A stretch of 64,000 bases of DNA from JASLCR01 sp036405235 (GTDB taxonomy: Bacteria; Patescibacteriota; Saccharimonadia; Saccharimonadales; Saccharimonadaceae). The stretch is from positions 744,001 to 808,000 of the forward strand of contig DASWYA010000001.1 of assembly GCA_036405235.1 (NCBI GenBank), read 5' to 3'. Position 1 is the first letter of the stretch. Each line of letters starts with the position of its first letter. The translations under genes were made by a program, and so were the position numbers. Shown one piece after another: positions 25,327 through 32,739 of this stretch. Below the pieces are notes generated by a model. The model was not told the origin of the DNA. It was given only the letters and a program-made list of their open reading frames with translations, and did no database searches.

Positions 25327-26415
25327 CTAGTGTGACATATTCCATGCAGTTTCAGACATGGAAATACTCGGGACTACAGTTAGCTCCCTTGGGTCTATTG
25401 GCTGTTTCGCTTGGGAAGCAAAGTAGCCTAGCGTGGCAATCATGGCTGCGTTGTCTGTGCAGAGCTGTGGCGGTGCGTACTCGATATCAATCGGGAGGCG
25501 CGCGCGGAGTTGTCGACGTAACTCTTGGTTGGCAGCGGCACCACCTGCGATGACGACTGAAGCAGGGTGCTCTTGTGAGAAAGCGAGCGATGTCTTGTCG
25601 ACAAGTGTTTCTATTGCTGTCTGCTGGAAGCTAGCCGCAAAATCATTACGCTGTGAGACCGTGAGAAGCTCGGAGAGCCCATGGGAAGGAAAAGTAAAGT
25701 CTTTGCCTACTTCACGTTGAACAGCCCTCAGAACGGCCGTTTTAAGGCCTGAGAAGCTAAAGTTGAGTGGATTGTCTAGCCTCGCTTTTGGAAGAGAGTA
25801 CTTTTTAGGGTCACCTCCCAGCGCTGCGTCGGCAATTGCCGGCCCTCCAGGATAGGGAAGCCCGAGGATTTTTGCTACTTTGTCGAATGCTTCACCGACG
25901 GCATCATCTTGTGTTTGGCCGAGCAACGTATAGTCTCCGTGATCTCGGAAAAGTACAAGTTGTGTGTGTCCTCCACTGACAATGAGTGCGAGCATAGGAA
26001 AAGATGGTTGCTTTGAAGGAAGCTGAAGTGGGTTCTGCCGAACATCTTCGATTAGAAAATTTGCGTACACGTGTGCTTCGACGTGATGAATGGGAATGAG
26101 CGGCTTATTCTTGATAAGTGCAAGAGTGCGTGCTGCAAGTGTTCCGACGAGAAGCGAGCCGACAAGCCCGGGTGCGTGAGTAACAGCGATGGCGTCGATA
26201 TCGTCCCAGGTGCAGCCGCTATCAGCGAGAGCTTTGTTGATGACGGGGTTGATTGCTTCAATATGGCTACGTGCCGCTACCTCTGGCACTACGCCACCAT
26301 ATGTTGCATGAATATCAATTTGCGACACAACGACATTACTCAGTAGCTTTCGGCCATCCTCAACGACAGCAGCGGCTGTTTCGTCACAACTACTTTCGAT
26401 TCCCAAAATCTTCAT
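25327..26415 (-). CDS. tsaD: tRNA N6-adenosine threonylcarbamoyltransferase
   Basis: 362 residues from the ATG at 26415 (MKILGIESSCDETAAAVVED), the normal TsaD start; in-frame ATGs upstream are not needed. ASKHA ATPase fold with the metal-binding HHVEAHVYAN (His-x3-His) near 110, GGHTQLVLF, PGGPAIADAAL and VIAGGAAANQELR. With TsaB/TsaE and TsaC it makes t6A37 in ANN-reading tRNAs. TATACT (26423-26428) is 7 nt before the ATG, so the mRNA is probably leaderless. First gene of the tsaD-femX-valS set. Confidence 0.95.
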   Translation of the reverse strand: MKILGIESSCDETAAAVVEDGRKLLSNVVVSQIDIHATYGGVVPEVAARSHIEAINPVINKALADSGCTWDDIDAIAVTHAPGLVGSLLVGTLAARTLALIKNKPLIPIHHVEAHVYANFLIEDVRQNPLQLPSKQPSFPMLALIVSGGHTQLVLFRDHGDYTLLGQTQDDAVGEAFDKVAKILGLPYPGGPAIADAALGGDPKKYSLPKARLDNPLNFSFSGLKTAVLRAVQREVGKDFTFPSHGLSELLTVSQRNDFAASFQQTAIETLVDKTSLAFSQEHPASVVIAGGAAANQELRRQLRARLPIDIEYAPPQLCTDNAAMIATLGYFASQAKQPIDPRELTVVPSISMSETAWNMSH

Positions 26416-26488
26416 TACCATCAGTATAGCACCTCTAGAAAAGATGCAGCGCAGCACGAGTTGTTAGACGAGCTTTAGCGGAGGGGAG

Positions 26489-26537
26489 AGCTGTTTTGAA
26501 TTCATTTCAAAACTAGCTTGGGGAGGCTGGCCTCCCC
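26489..26537. repeat. Tandem intergenic hairpins between tsaD and murE-like gene
   Basis: AGCT-GTTTTGAA (26489-26500) pairs with TTCAAAAC-T-AGCT (26506-26518), followed directly by GGGGAGG-CTGG-CCTCCCC (26520-26537). No T-run follows and the flanking genes are divergent, so a terminator role is not needed. Could be a REP-like element or operator. Confidence 0.5.
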
Positions 26538-26562
26538 TCTGGCAATGGTATAAACTAGATGT

Positions 26563-27873
26563 ATGAAGGATAGGTTGGTGAAAGTAACTCGACGTGTGTT
26601 GCCGAAAAAAGGTGTACACATAGCTGAAGAGGTGTATCGAAAAGGACGCGTAAAGTTGATTAGCGCTCGCTATGGAAATCCAGCAAAATCACTCAAGGTG
26701 ATTGGCGTAACAGGTACTAATGGCAAGACTACCACTGTGAATTTTATCAATGAGATCTTAAAAGAGGCGGGCTACAAGACAGCAATGTTTAGTACTGCCA
26801 AGTTGGAGCTTCTTGGTAAAAGCAAGATCAACGATTTAAATGCAACAGTAGCACCGACTGCTGATATGCAACGCTTTTTTAGGAAAGCAAAGCGAGCCAA
26901 GGTTGATTATGTGGTCATGGAGTTTCCGTCTCATGCGCTTGTGCAACACAAGCTTGATACCGTGCCAGTAGAGGTCGCAGTTATGACAAATCTCACGCAA
27001 GATCATCTTGATTATCACGGAACTATGGAAGAGTATGCTGCGGCAAAGGCCAAGCTCTTCGAAAAAAATCCAGCGTTTATTGTGCTTAACAGAGATGACG
27101 AGTGGTTTGAGTACTTTGATAAGTTTGATGCTACGGCGCAAAAAATTACTTATGGCAAGCATGATGAAGCTGAGGCGAAGATCGAGCGAGTTAAGCTTTT
27201 CAAAAAAGGTACAGAAGTTAGCTTGAGGATAGACCATCAGACCAAACTTGAACTGGCGACTGCACTTCCGGGTGAGTACAACGCATACAACATGGTCGCA
27301 GCTGTCTCTGTCGCGTATCTGCTGGGGGTTGATGTAGAAGATATCGTGGAAGGAGCGGCAAATCTAGAAGATATCCCAGGGCGGTTTGAGCGCGTAGAAA
27401 ATGACAAAGGCATCGACATTATTGTGGATTATGCTCATACGCCTGATGCGCTTGAAAAGCTCCTTGATACAGCAAAGGAGCTGACTAAAAATAGAATTAT
27501 TCTTACTTTTGGTGCATGTGGTGATCGTGATAAGGGCAAGCGGCCGATTATGGGAGAGATTGCAGCCGAGAAAGCTGACAGAATTATTCTGACCGACGAA
27601 GAAAGCTACAATGAAGACCCTGTGCAGATTCGCGAGCAGATCTATGAGGGTATTGAGAAGACTCGTGGCGGAGCAATGAAGACAACGGAGATAGGCGATC
27701 GTCGAGAGGCGATTAGCAAGGCGCTTGACGTAGCGAAGCGTGGTGACATAGTACTGATTACTGGCATGGGGCATGAGCAGTATCGCATCGTAAATGGCAA
27801 GCGAATTCCGTGGAATGACGGCGACGTGGTGCGCGAGCTACTTGCAAGCGATAAGGCTACTGCTAGTATCTGA
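26563..27873 (+). CDS. MurE-like Mur ligase with shortened N-terminal domain
   Basis: 436 residues, against about 490 for typical MurE. The ATP loop VTGTNGKTTTVNF begins near residue 49 rather than about 110, so most of the UDP-binding N-terminal domain is missing. The central domain has LTQDHLDYHGTMEEYAAAKA (carbamylated-Lys region) and the C-terminal domain has PGRFERV, VDYAHTPDALEKLL and GACGDRDKGKRP, all characteristic of MurE. The DNPR-type motif that selects meso-DAP is replaced by EESY in TDEESYNEDP, so the third amino acid cannot be predicted. It probably extends the peptidoglycan stem or amidates a related substrate. TATAAA lies 8 nt before the ATG (leaderless candidate). Confidence 0.8.
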   Translation: MKDRLVKVTRRVLPKKGVHIAEEVYRKGRVKLISARYGNPAKSLKVIGVTGTNGKTTTVNFINEILKEAGYKTAMFSTAKLELLGKSKINDLNATVAPTADMQRFFRKAKRAKVDYVVMEFPSHALVQHKLDTVPVEVAVMTNLTQDHLDYHGTMEEYAAAKAKLFEKNPAFIVLNRDDEWFEYFDKFDATAQKITYGKHDEAEAKIERVKLFKKGTEVSLRIDHQTKLELATALPGEYNAYNMVAAVSVAYLLGVDVEDIVEGAANLEDIPGRFERVENDKGIDIIVDYAHTPDALEKLLDTAKELTKNRIILTFGACGDRDKGKRPIMGEIAAEKADRIILTDEESYNEDPVQIREQIYEGIEKTRGGAMKTTEIGDRREAISKALDVAKRGDIVLITGMGHEQYRIVNGKRIPWNDGDVVRELLASDKATASI

Positions 27874-27979
27874 ACCCTATAGTCTCTCGTCAACAGACCA
27901 CTTCCGCAGTGCTATAAATTTTAGCACTGCTTGCGTTTCGCCTTTAGTCTGTTTCGGAGAGGCTATAGAATTCAGATAG

Positions 27980-29287
27980 CTATTTAATTTCTTGACCAAA
28001 ATGCTTGGATTTCTCCTCAAGCCAGAAAGGTGATTGGCGTGTGAGATATTTTCGATCTGATGGGTTATCGAGAAGTAATTTTGCTGTTTCTTCGAGGTAG
28101 AATCCACCAAAAGGCCCTTTGACGAGTACTGCATCGTCTGCGTCAATGATATCTTTCAAGAAGTTTCCAGCGGTTAGAGAATCTGGGAAGGTGAAGAGCG
28201 TTTCGTCCTTTTTGAATCCTTGATTTTCCGCGAGTGGTGTAAATAATTCTGGAGAAAGATCACCGACGAGCACGATCATGGTTAAACCACCAAACTCTGC
28301 CGCTACATCGTTGTAGCCTTTATCGATATATTCACCAAGCTCATGCATATTTCCAAGAACAGCAATATAGCGCTTTGCATCGAGTTTCTTGAGGGTTTGC
28401 AGTGCAACAACACCTGCTTCTGGACTGAAATTCGCACTATCATCGATGAGAATGCTGCCACGAAGTCCTTTTAGGATTCGCATACGACTAGCGGCGGGTT
28501 GAACAGATTCAAGGCCGGTTGAGATGTCGCCAGTGGGTATGCCGAGCTTGTGTGCGAGTAAGATAGCACCGCAGAGCTGGCTAATCAAAGCGTCAGATAC
28601 AAGCTTTGTAGGCTGAGAAATTAGAAGTTTCTCCTTTTCTATGAAAAATGAAACAATCGAGCCAGTTCTGGTGTAAGAATCGAGTTCAAAATGTGCGTTT
28701 TCAGTAGGATTGCTGCCAAACGTATAGATTTTGCCTGGCATGTCTTTGTAATATTTTTCGGCGACACTATCTGTATTTACAAGTGCAAACTTTTTAGCTG
28801 ACGCCAGAATTTTACCCTCTTCAGCGCCAACTGTATCGATATCTTTTAGAAATTCCATGTGCTCTGGTGTAACGGCGGTCAGAATGGCGATATCCGGACG
28901 GATAAAATCTATCATTTCATCCATGTCGCCAACCCCATCAATGCCATACTCTAAAATGAGGTAATCTGGACTCGACTTAAAGAAATCACCAAGATTGGAA
29001 AGTATCACTTTCAGCCACGCAAGTGGTGAATGAAGATGCGTTGGGATTTTCTTGTTAAAGACCGAAAGGTAGAGACCGATGCCGTTATTGTAGCTATCGT
29101 CCATGCAGCGGACTTTGGCAGAAGATCCAAGTACGGCGGAAAGGTACAGTTTAGTAGACGTTTTGCCGACGCTTCCAGCGACAGCGATCACGGTTGGAGA
29201 TTTGAGGCGAACATATGTCCTAGCCTGCGACCGGATAATGGCCGTAATAAGACTGACTGACCTGGAGACTTTTTCCTTATTCGCCAT
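27980..29287 (-). CDS. murF: MurF-like Mur ligase (UDP-MurNAc-tripeptide--D-Ala-D-Ala ligase)
   Basis: 435 residues. ATP loop AVAGSVGKTSTKLYL near 35, a central-domain motif SYNNGIGLYLSVF, LEYGIDGVGDMDEMIDFIRPDIAILTAVTPEHMEFL, and in the C-terminal domain LIDDSANFSPEA, where MurF usually has DDSYNANP. It lacks much of the N-terminal substrate domain. It should join D-Ala-D-Ala to the stem peptide; the adjacent ddl supports this. Its start overlaps the end of ddl by 11 bp, so the two are coupled. Divergence at the DDSYN motif leaves exact specificity open. Confidence 0.8.
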   Translation of the reverse strand: MANKEKVSRSVSLITAIIRSQARTYVRLKSPTVIAVAGSVGKTSTKLYLSAVLGSSAKVRCMDDSYNNGIGLYLSVFNKKIPTHLHSPLAWLKVILSNLGDFFKSSPDYLILEYGIDGVGDMDEMIDFIRPDIAILTAVTPEHMEFLKDIDTVGAEEGKILASAKKFALVNTDSVAEKYYKDMPGKIYTFGSNPTENAHFELDSYTRTGSIVSFFIEKEKLLISQPTKLVSDALISQLCGAILLAHKLGIPTGDISTGLESVQPAASRMRILKGLRGSILIDDSANFSPEAGVVALQTLKKLDAKRYIAVLGNMHELGEYIDKGYNDVAAEFGGLTMIVLVGDLSPELFTPLAENQGFKKDETLFTFPDSLTAGNFLKDIIDADDAVLVKGPFGGFYLEETAKLLLDNPSDRKYLTRQSPFWLEEKSKHFGQEIK

Positions 29288-30425
29288 GTGCTTCTACGAT
29301 ATCTTTAGCGTCAGTGACGATAGGATCGATTCTGTAGCTATGGCGCTCCTTGGCAAGATGTAGGAGATTATCGACAATTTCTGGATATGTCATGCCAGAT
29401 GTCTGCCAGAGACGAGGGAACATGCTGATAGCCGTAAAACCTGGCATGGTATTCGGTTCGTTGATATATACGGTTTCATCTGGAGTAACGAAGAAGTCTA
29501 CACGAGCAAAGTTTTCTATTTCGAGCGCTTCGCATGTCTTCTTTGCGGCTTCAGATATTTTTTGATACAGCTCATCGCTCATTTCTGCTGGCGCTACAAG
29601 GTCGACAGCATTGTCGATGACATACTTGTTTGCGTATGAATAAAAATCATTCGGATCGTGTTCGATAATTTCGCCAACAACAGAAGTTTTTTGCTGACCA
29701 AGCAGACCCATAACGCTAATCTCTACCTCGCGTCCGACGATACCTTTCTGAACGAGCACCTTCACATCATAGCGAAAGGCTAGTTCAAGAGCTGATAGGT
29801 ATTCAGCTTCGCTTGTAACTCGAGATACTCCTACTGAAGAGCCGGCATTTGCAGGCTTTACAAATATAAGATCAGCTTCGAGCTGTTCGAGAATAGATTG
29901 AAATGCCGGTACATCGCCACCTTTTCGTAGGGTAATAAAAGGTGCGACATTTAGCCCAGCGTCTCGAAGTAATCGATATGATATATCTTTATCCATACCA
30001 ACAGATGAGCCAACAACATCAGCTGTCGTGAAAGGCACGTCCATGATACGGAGTAGTCCTTGCATTGTGCCATCTTCTGAATAGTTACCAAGGAGAGCAG
30101 GGAAGGTAATATCAGGGCTGCAAACCACCTTGCCATCGTTTTCGATATCGTAAAAATCATGAGAAGACTGCGTAACGGCCAGCCGGCCTGAGATAGGCTG
30201 GTCTGACAGTTTAATCTTGGTGATGTCACCAGGATTGTCGACGAAATTTGCTGCGTCATACAGTTTCCAGATGCCTTGTTTGTCGATACCTATGACAACA
30301 ACATCGTATTTATTTGTGTCGATTGCATTTACTATGTTGTGTGCAGAGAGGAGTGATACTTCGTGTTCGGTCGAGCGAGCGCCGGCAAATACGGCTACGA
30401 CCGGCTTTTCAGATTGAGATTCCAT
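29277..30425 (-). CDS. ddl: D-alanine--D-alanine ligase
   Basis: 382 residues, ATP-grasp fold. Starts with VVAVFAGARSTEHEVSLLSAHN; has DVPFTTADVVGSSVGMDKDI, IFVKPANAGSSVGVSRV near 195, REVEISVMG near 230, and the metal-binding end FARVDFFVTPDETVYINEPNTMPGFT. It makes the D-Ala-D-Ala dipeptide used by MurF. Divergent from groES, with the CIRCE element between them, 38 bp upstream of this start, so HrcA could affect ddl too. Confidence 0.94.
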   Translation of the reverse strand: MESQSEKPVVAVFAGARSTEHEVSLLSAHNIVNAIDTNKYDVVVIGIDKQGIWKLYDAANFVDNPGDITKIKLSDQPISGRLAVTQSSHDFYDIENDGKVVCSPDITFPALLGNYSEDGTMQGLLRIMDVPFTTADVVGSSVGMDKDISYRLLRDAGLNVAPFITLRKGGDVPAFQSILEQLEADLIFVKPANAGSSVGVSRVTSEAEYLSALELAFRYDVKVLVQKGIVGREVEISVMGLLGQQKTSVVGEIIEHDPNDFYSYANKYVIDNAVDLVAPAEMSDELYQKISEAAKKTCEALEIENFARVDFFVTPDETVYINEPNTMPGFTAISMFPRLWQTSGMTYPEIVDNLLHLAKERHSYRIDPIVTDAKDIVEAHGE

Positions 30426-30462
30426 ATATCTAATAATATCACGTCAGCGATGTGGTAGGGGA

Positions 30463-30489
30463 TTAGCACTCGCACTTGACGAGTGCTAA
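30463..30489 (+). promoter_or_regulatory. CIRCE operator (HrcA binding site)
   Basis: TTAGCACTC (30463-30471), a 9-nt spacer, GAGTGCTAA (30481-30489): a perfect match to the CIRCE consensus. Predicts heat-inducible repression of the groESL operon by HrcA; no hrcA gene is in the window. Confidence 0.97.
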
Positions 30490-30504
30490 TATATTGATTA
30501 CCAT
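30476..30504 (+). promoter_or_regulatory. groESL promoter overlapping CIRCE
   Basis: TTGACG 30476-30481 and TACCAT 30499-30504, 17 bp apart. The -35 lies in the CIRCE spacer and right arm, so HrcA would block polymerase directly. Confidence 0.6.
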
Positions 30505-30539
30505 AAGATAAGAGAACAAGAAAATGGAGGAAATAGGGA

Positions 30540-30806
30540 ATGAGTTCACCGATCAAGCCTCTTGGTGACAGAGTTGTTGCCGTCAGAGAGGAAGCAACTA
30601 ATAAGACAGCTAGCGGGCTATATCTGCCAGACAATGCAAAAGAAAAACCGGTTCTAGCAAAGGTAGTTGCCACTGGAAAAGATGTAAAAAATGTCAAAGC
30701 AAATGACAAAATTCTATACAAAGAGTATTCAACGACTGAGGTGAAGATCGATGGCGCAGAGTACTTGATCGTTAAAGAAGACGATATCTTAGGGACGGTT
30801 GCCTAA
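30540..30806 (+). CDS. groES: Co-chaperonin GroES
   Basis: 88 residues, slightly shorter than the usual 94-97. Starts IKPLGDRVVAVREEATNKTASGLYLP, with the mobile loop (about 17-32), and ends with YLIVKEDDILGTVA. It caps the GroEL ring. GGAGG is about 9 nt upstream of the ATG. The stop overlaps the following microprotein start by one base (TAATG). Confidence 0.95.
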   Translation: MSSPIKPLGDRVVAVREEATNKTASGLYLPDNAKEKPVLAKVVATGKDVKNVKANDKILYKEYSTTEVKIDGAEYLIVKEDDILGTVA

Positions 30807-30976
30807 TGCTTGAGCTTGTCCAGCACTTTAGTCTGATTATTTTCGGCTTTGTGGTAGTGATAATCCTGAGCTGGATATTAGTACTTGTACACAGACAATC
30901 AAATCGTGTAAAAGATCTTGAACAACGAATTAATTTAACTGATAAAGCAAGAGAAGCGGAGGTAGATAATGGCTAA
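30806..30976 (+). CDS. Single-helix membrane microprotein between groES and groEL
   Basis: 56 residues, ATG 30806 to TAA 30976. One helix (about 9-29: SLIIFGFVVVIILSWILVLV) follows a short N-terminus; the rest is a charged, heptad-like tail (RQSNRVKDLEQRINLTDKAR). The start is coupled to the groES stop (TAATG) and the end overlaps the groEL start by 8 bases; its 3' end carries the GGAGG that serves groEL. The reading frame fills the whole 163-nt gap, so it is unlikely to be accidental. I know of no such component in standard groESL operons. A membrane tether or stress sensor is speculation. Confidence 0.65.
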   Translation: MLELVQHFSLIIFGFVVVIILSWILVLVHRQSNRVKDLEQRINLTDKAREAEVDNG

Positions 30977-32612
30977 AAAAGTGTTTTATGACGATGACGC
31001 GCGTACTCGCGTACTCGGTGGCGCAAAGGCGCTATATGATGCAGTAAAGGTAACCTATGGACCGAAAGGCCGTAATGTAGTAATCGCAAAAGGCTATGGT
31101 GGACCGACTGTAACCCATGATGGGGTGACGGTTGCGGAAGGTGTAGATCTCCCTGAAAATGACGACGAGACTCTGGGTTACAAAGTAGGAGCTGAGCTAA
31201 TCAAGCAAGCTGCTTCAAAGCTAAATAAGGTTGCCGGTGATGGTACAACTACTGTAACAGTGCTTACGTACAACATCTTGAAGGAGGCAAATCGCTTGAT
31301 TGCTGCTGGGCACAACCCGATGGAGCTAAAGCGCGGGATTGAAGAGGCAGGCAAAGAAGTCGTTGCTGCACTTGACGGCCTTGCTGAAGGTATTGAAGGG
31401 AAGTCGGATCGTATTGCAGAAGTAGCGGCAATCTCTGCTGGTGACGAGCAGATTGGTAAGACGGTTGCGGAGATGGTAGCGGCTGTTGGGAAAGATGGTG
31501 TTGTGACAGTGGAAGCTGGGCAACGACTCGAGATGGAATCTGAAGTAGTAGAAGGCTTTTCTCTTGATAAGGGTTGGGCGTCGCCATTCTTTGTGACTGA
31601 CGCGGGACGTCAAGAAGCTGTATACGATAAGCCAGCGATCGTGATTACAGACAAGAAGATTTCAACTGCTCAGGAATTACTGCCACTGATTGAAAAGCTA
31701 GCACAAGCTGGTAAGAAAGATATCGTATTGGTTGCTGACGAAGTAGAAGGTGAGGCACTTTCTATTCTCATCCTCAACAAGCTAAAGGGTATGCTTAATA
31801 CTGTTGTTGTGAAGGCGCCAAGCTTTGGTGATCGTCGCAAGGATGTCATGGCTGATATGGCAGTACTAACTGGTGCAACTGTGATTTCTGAAGACCAAGG
31901 TATGACGTTTGAAAATGTTGAGCTCGATGTGGTTGGATCAGCACGCAAGGTGATCGTAGGCAAAGACGAGACAACGATTATTGAAGGCGCGGCTACTGAA
32001 AAGGCTATTAAAGATCGCATCAAGCAGATCAAAGTTCAGGCTGAAAACGCTTCAAGCGAATACGACAAAGAGCAGTTTGAAAAGCGCGCAGCAGCACTTT
32101 CAGGCAAAGTTGCTGTCATCAAGGTTGGCGGTGTGTCAGAGACTGAGATCGACGAGAAGAAATTCCGTGTAGATGATGCGGTAGCCGCTACGAAGGCAGC
32201 TCTCGCTGAGGGTATTGTAGCTGGTGGTGGTGTGACGCTTGTAAATCTTTCAAATTCACTCAAGCCGGGTGGTACAGACAGTATTGCGGCTGGTCGTCAG
32301 ATCCTCAAGGATGCGTTGAAGCAACCATTCCTACAGATTACTGCAAATGCCGGCCTTAATTCTGAAGCACTTCTTGCACAGGTTGAATCAGGCAAGCCAG
32401 GTTTCGGCGTCAATGTTATGACTCCAGAGAAGGGCTTGGTGGATGTGAAGAAGGCTGGCGTGATCGACCCGGCTCGTGTGACAAAAGAAGCTGTGCAAAA
32501 TGCGGTTTCTATCGCATCGACTGCCGCAACTATGGGTGCGCTCGTTGTCGATATTCCAGAGAAAGAAGCTCCAATGCCTCCAATGGGCGGTGGCATGCCT
32601 GGGATGATGTAG
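30969..32612 (+). CDS. groEL: Chaperonin GroEL
   Basis: 547 residues, the normal length. Characteristic segments: KVTYGPKGRNVVIAKGYGGP, the ATP site VAGDGTTTVTVL near 86-98, AGHNPMELKRGIEEA, the GroEL signature AAVEEGI-like AALAEGIVAGGGVTLVN near 405, and the C-terminal Gly/Met tail GGGMPGMM. It folds client proteins in the cytoplasm with GroES. GGAGG lies 6-7 nt upstream, inside the preceding microprotein gene. A GC-rich hairpin (32636-32664) follows. Confidence 0.97.
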   Translation: MAKKVFYDDDARTRVLGGAKALYDAVKVTYGPKGRNVVIAKGYGGPTVTHDGVTVAEGVDLPENDDETLGYKVGAELIKQAASKLNKVAGDGTTTVTVLTYNILKEANRLIAAGHNPMELKRGIEEAGKEVVAALDGLAEGIEGKSDRIAEVAAISAGDEQIGKTVAEMVAAVGKDGVVTVEAGQRLEMESEVVEGFSLDKGWASPFFVTDAGRQEAVYDKPAIVITDKKISTAQELLPLIEKLAQAGKKDIVLVADEVEGEALSILILNKLKGMLNTVVVKAPSFGDRRKDVMADMAVLTGATVISEDQGMTFENVELDVVGSARKVIVGKDETTIIEGAATEKAIKDRIKQIKVQAENASSEYDKEQFEKRAAALSGKVAVIKVGGVSETEIDEKKFRVDDAVAATKAALAEGIVAGGGVTLVNLSNSLKPGGTDSIAAGRQILKDALKQPFLQITANAGLNSEALLAQVESGKPGFGVNVMTPEKGLVDVKKAGVIDPARVTKEAVQNAVSIASTAATMGALVVDIPEKEAPMPPMGGGMPGMM

Positions 32613-32635
32613 AGTAAAAGCGGCGTCTAGATTCT

Positions 32636-32664
32636 AAGCGAGCTCTCGGTAGGAGAGCTCGCTT
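32636..32664 (+). terminator. GC-rich hairpin after groEL
   Basis: AAGCGAGCTCTC (32636-32647) and GAGAGCTCGCTT (32653-32664) are exact reverse complements with a 5-nt loop. Only a weak T-tract follows. Confidence 0.65.
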
Positions 32665-32692
32665 AATAGGATTAGTCGGGAAGTGGTCTATA

Positions 32693-32721
32693 TTGACAAA
32701 TATACAATAGTATGCTAAAAT
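32693..32721 (+). promoter_or_regulatory. Promoter TTGACA-N17-TAAAAT (TATGC-extended family)
   Basis: TTGACA 32693-32698, spacer ending TATGC, TAAAAT 32716-32721. The leader to the ATG at 32740 would be about 12 nt, without Shine-Dalgarno. Confidence 0.8.
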
Positions 32722-32739
32722 TTCATTTAACGTAATATT

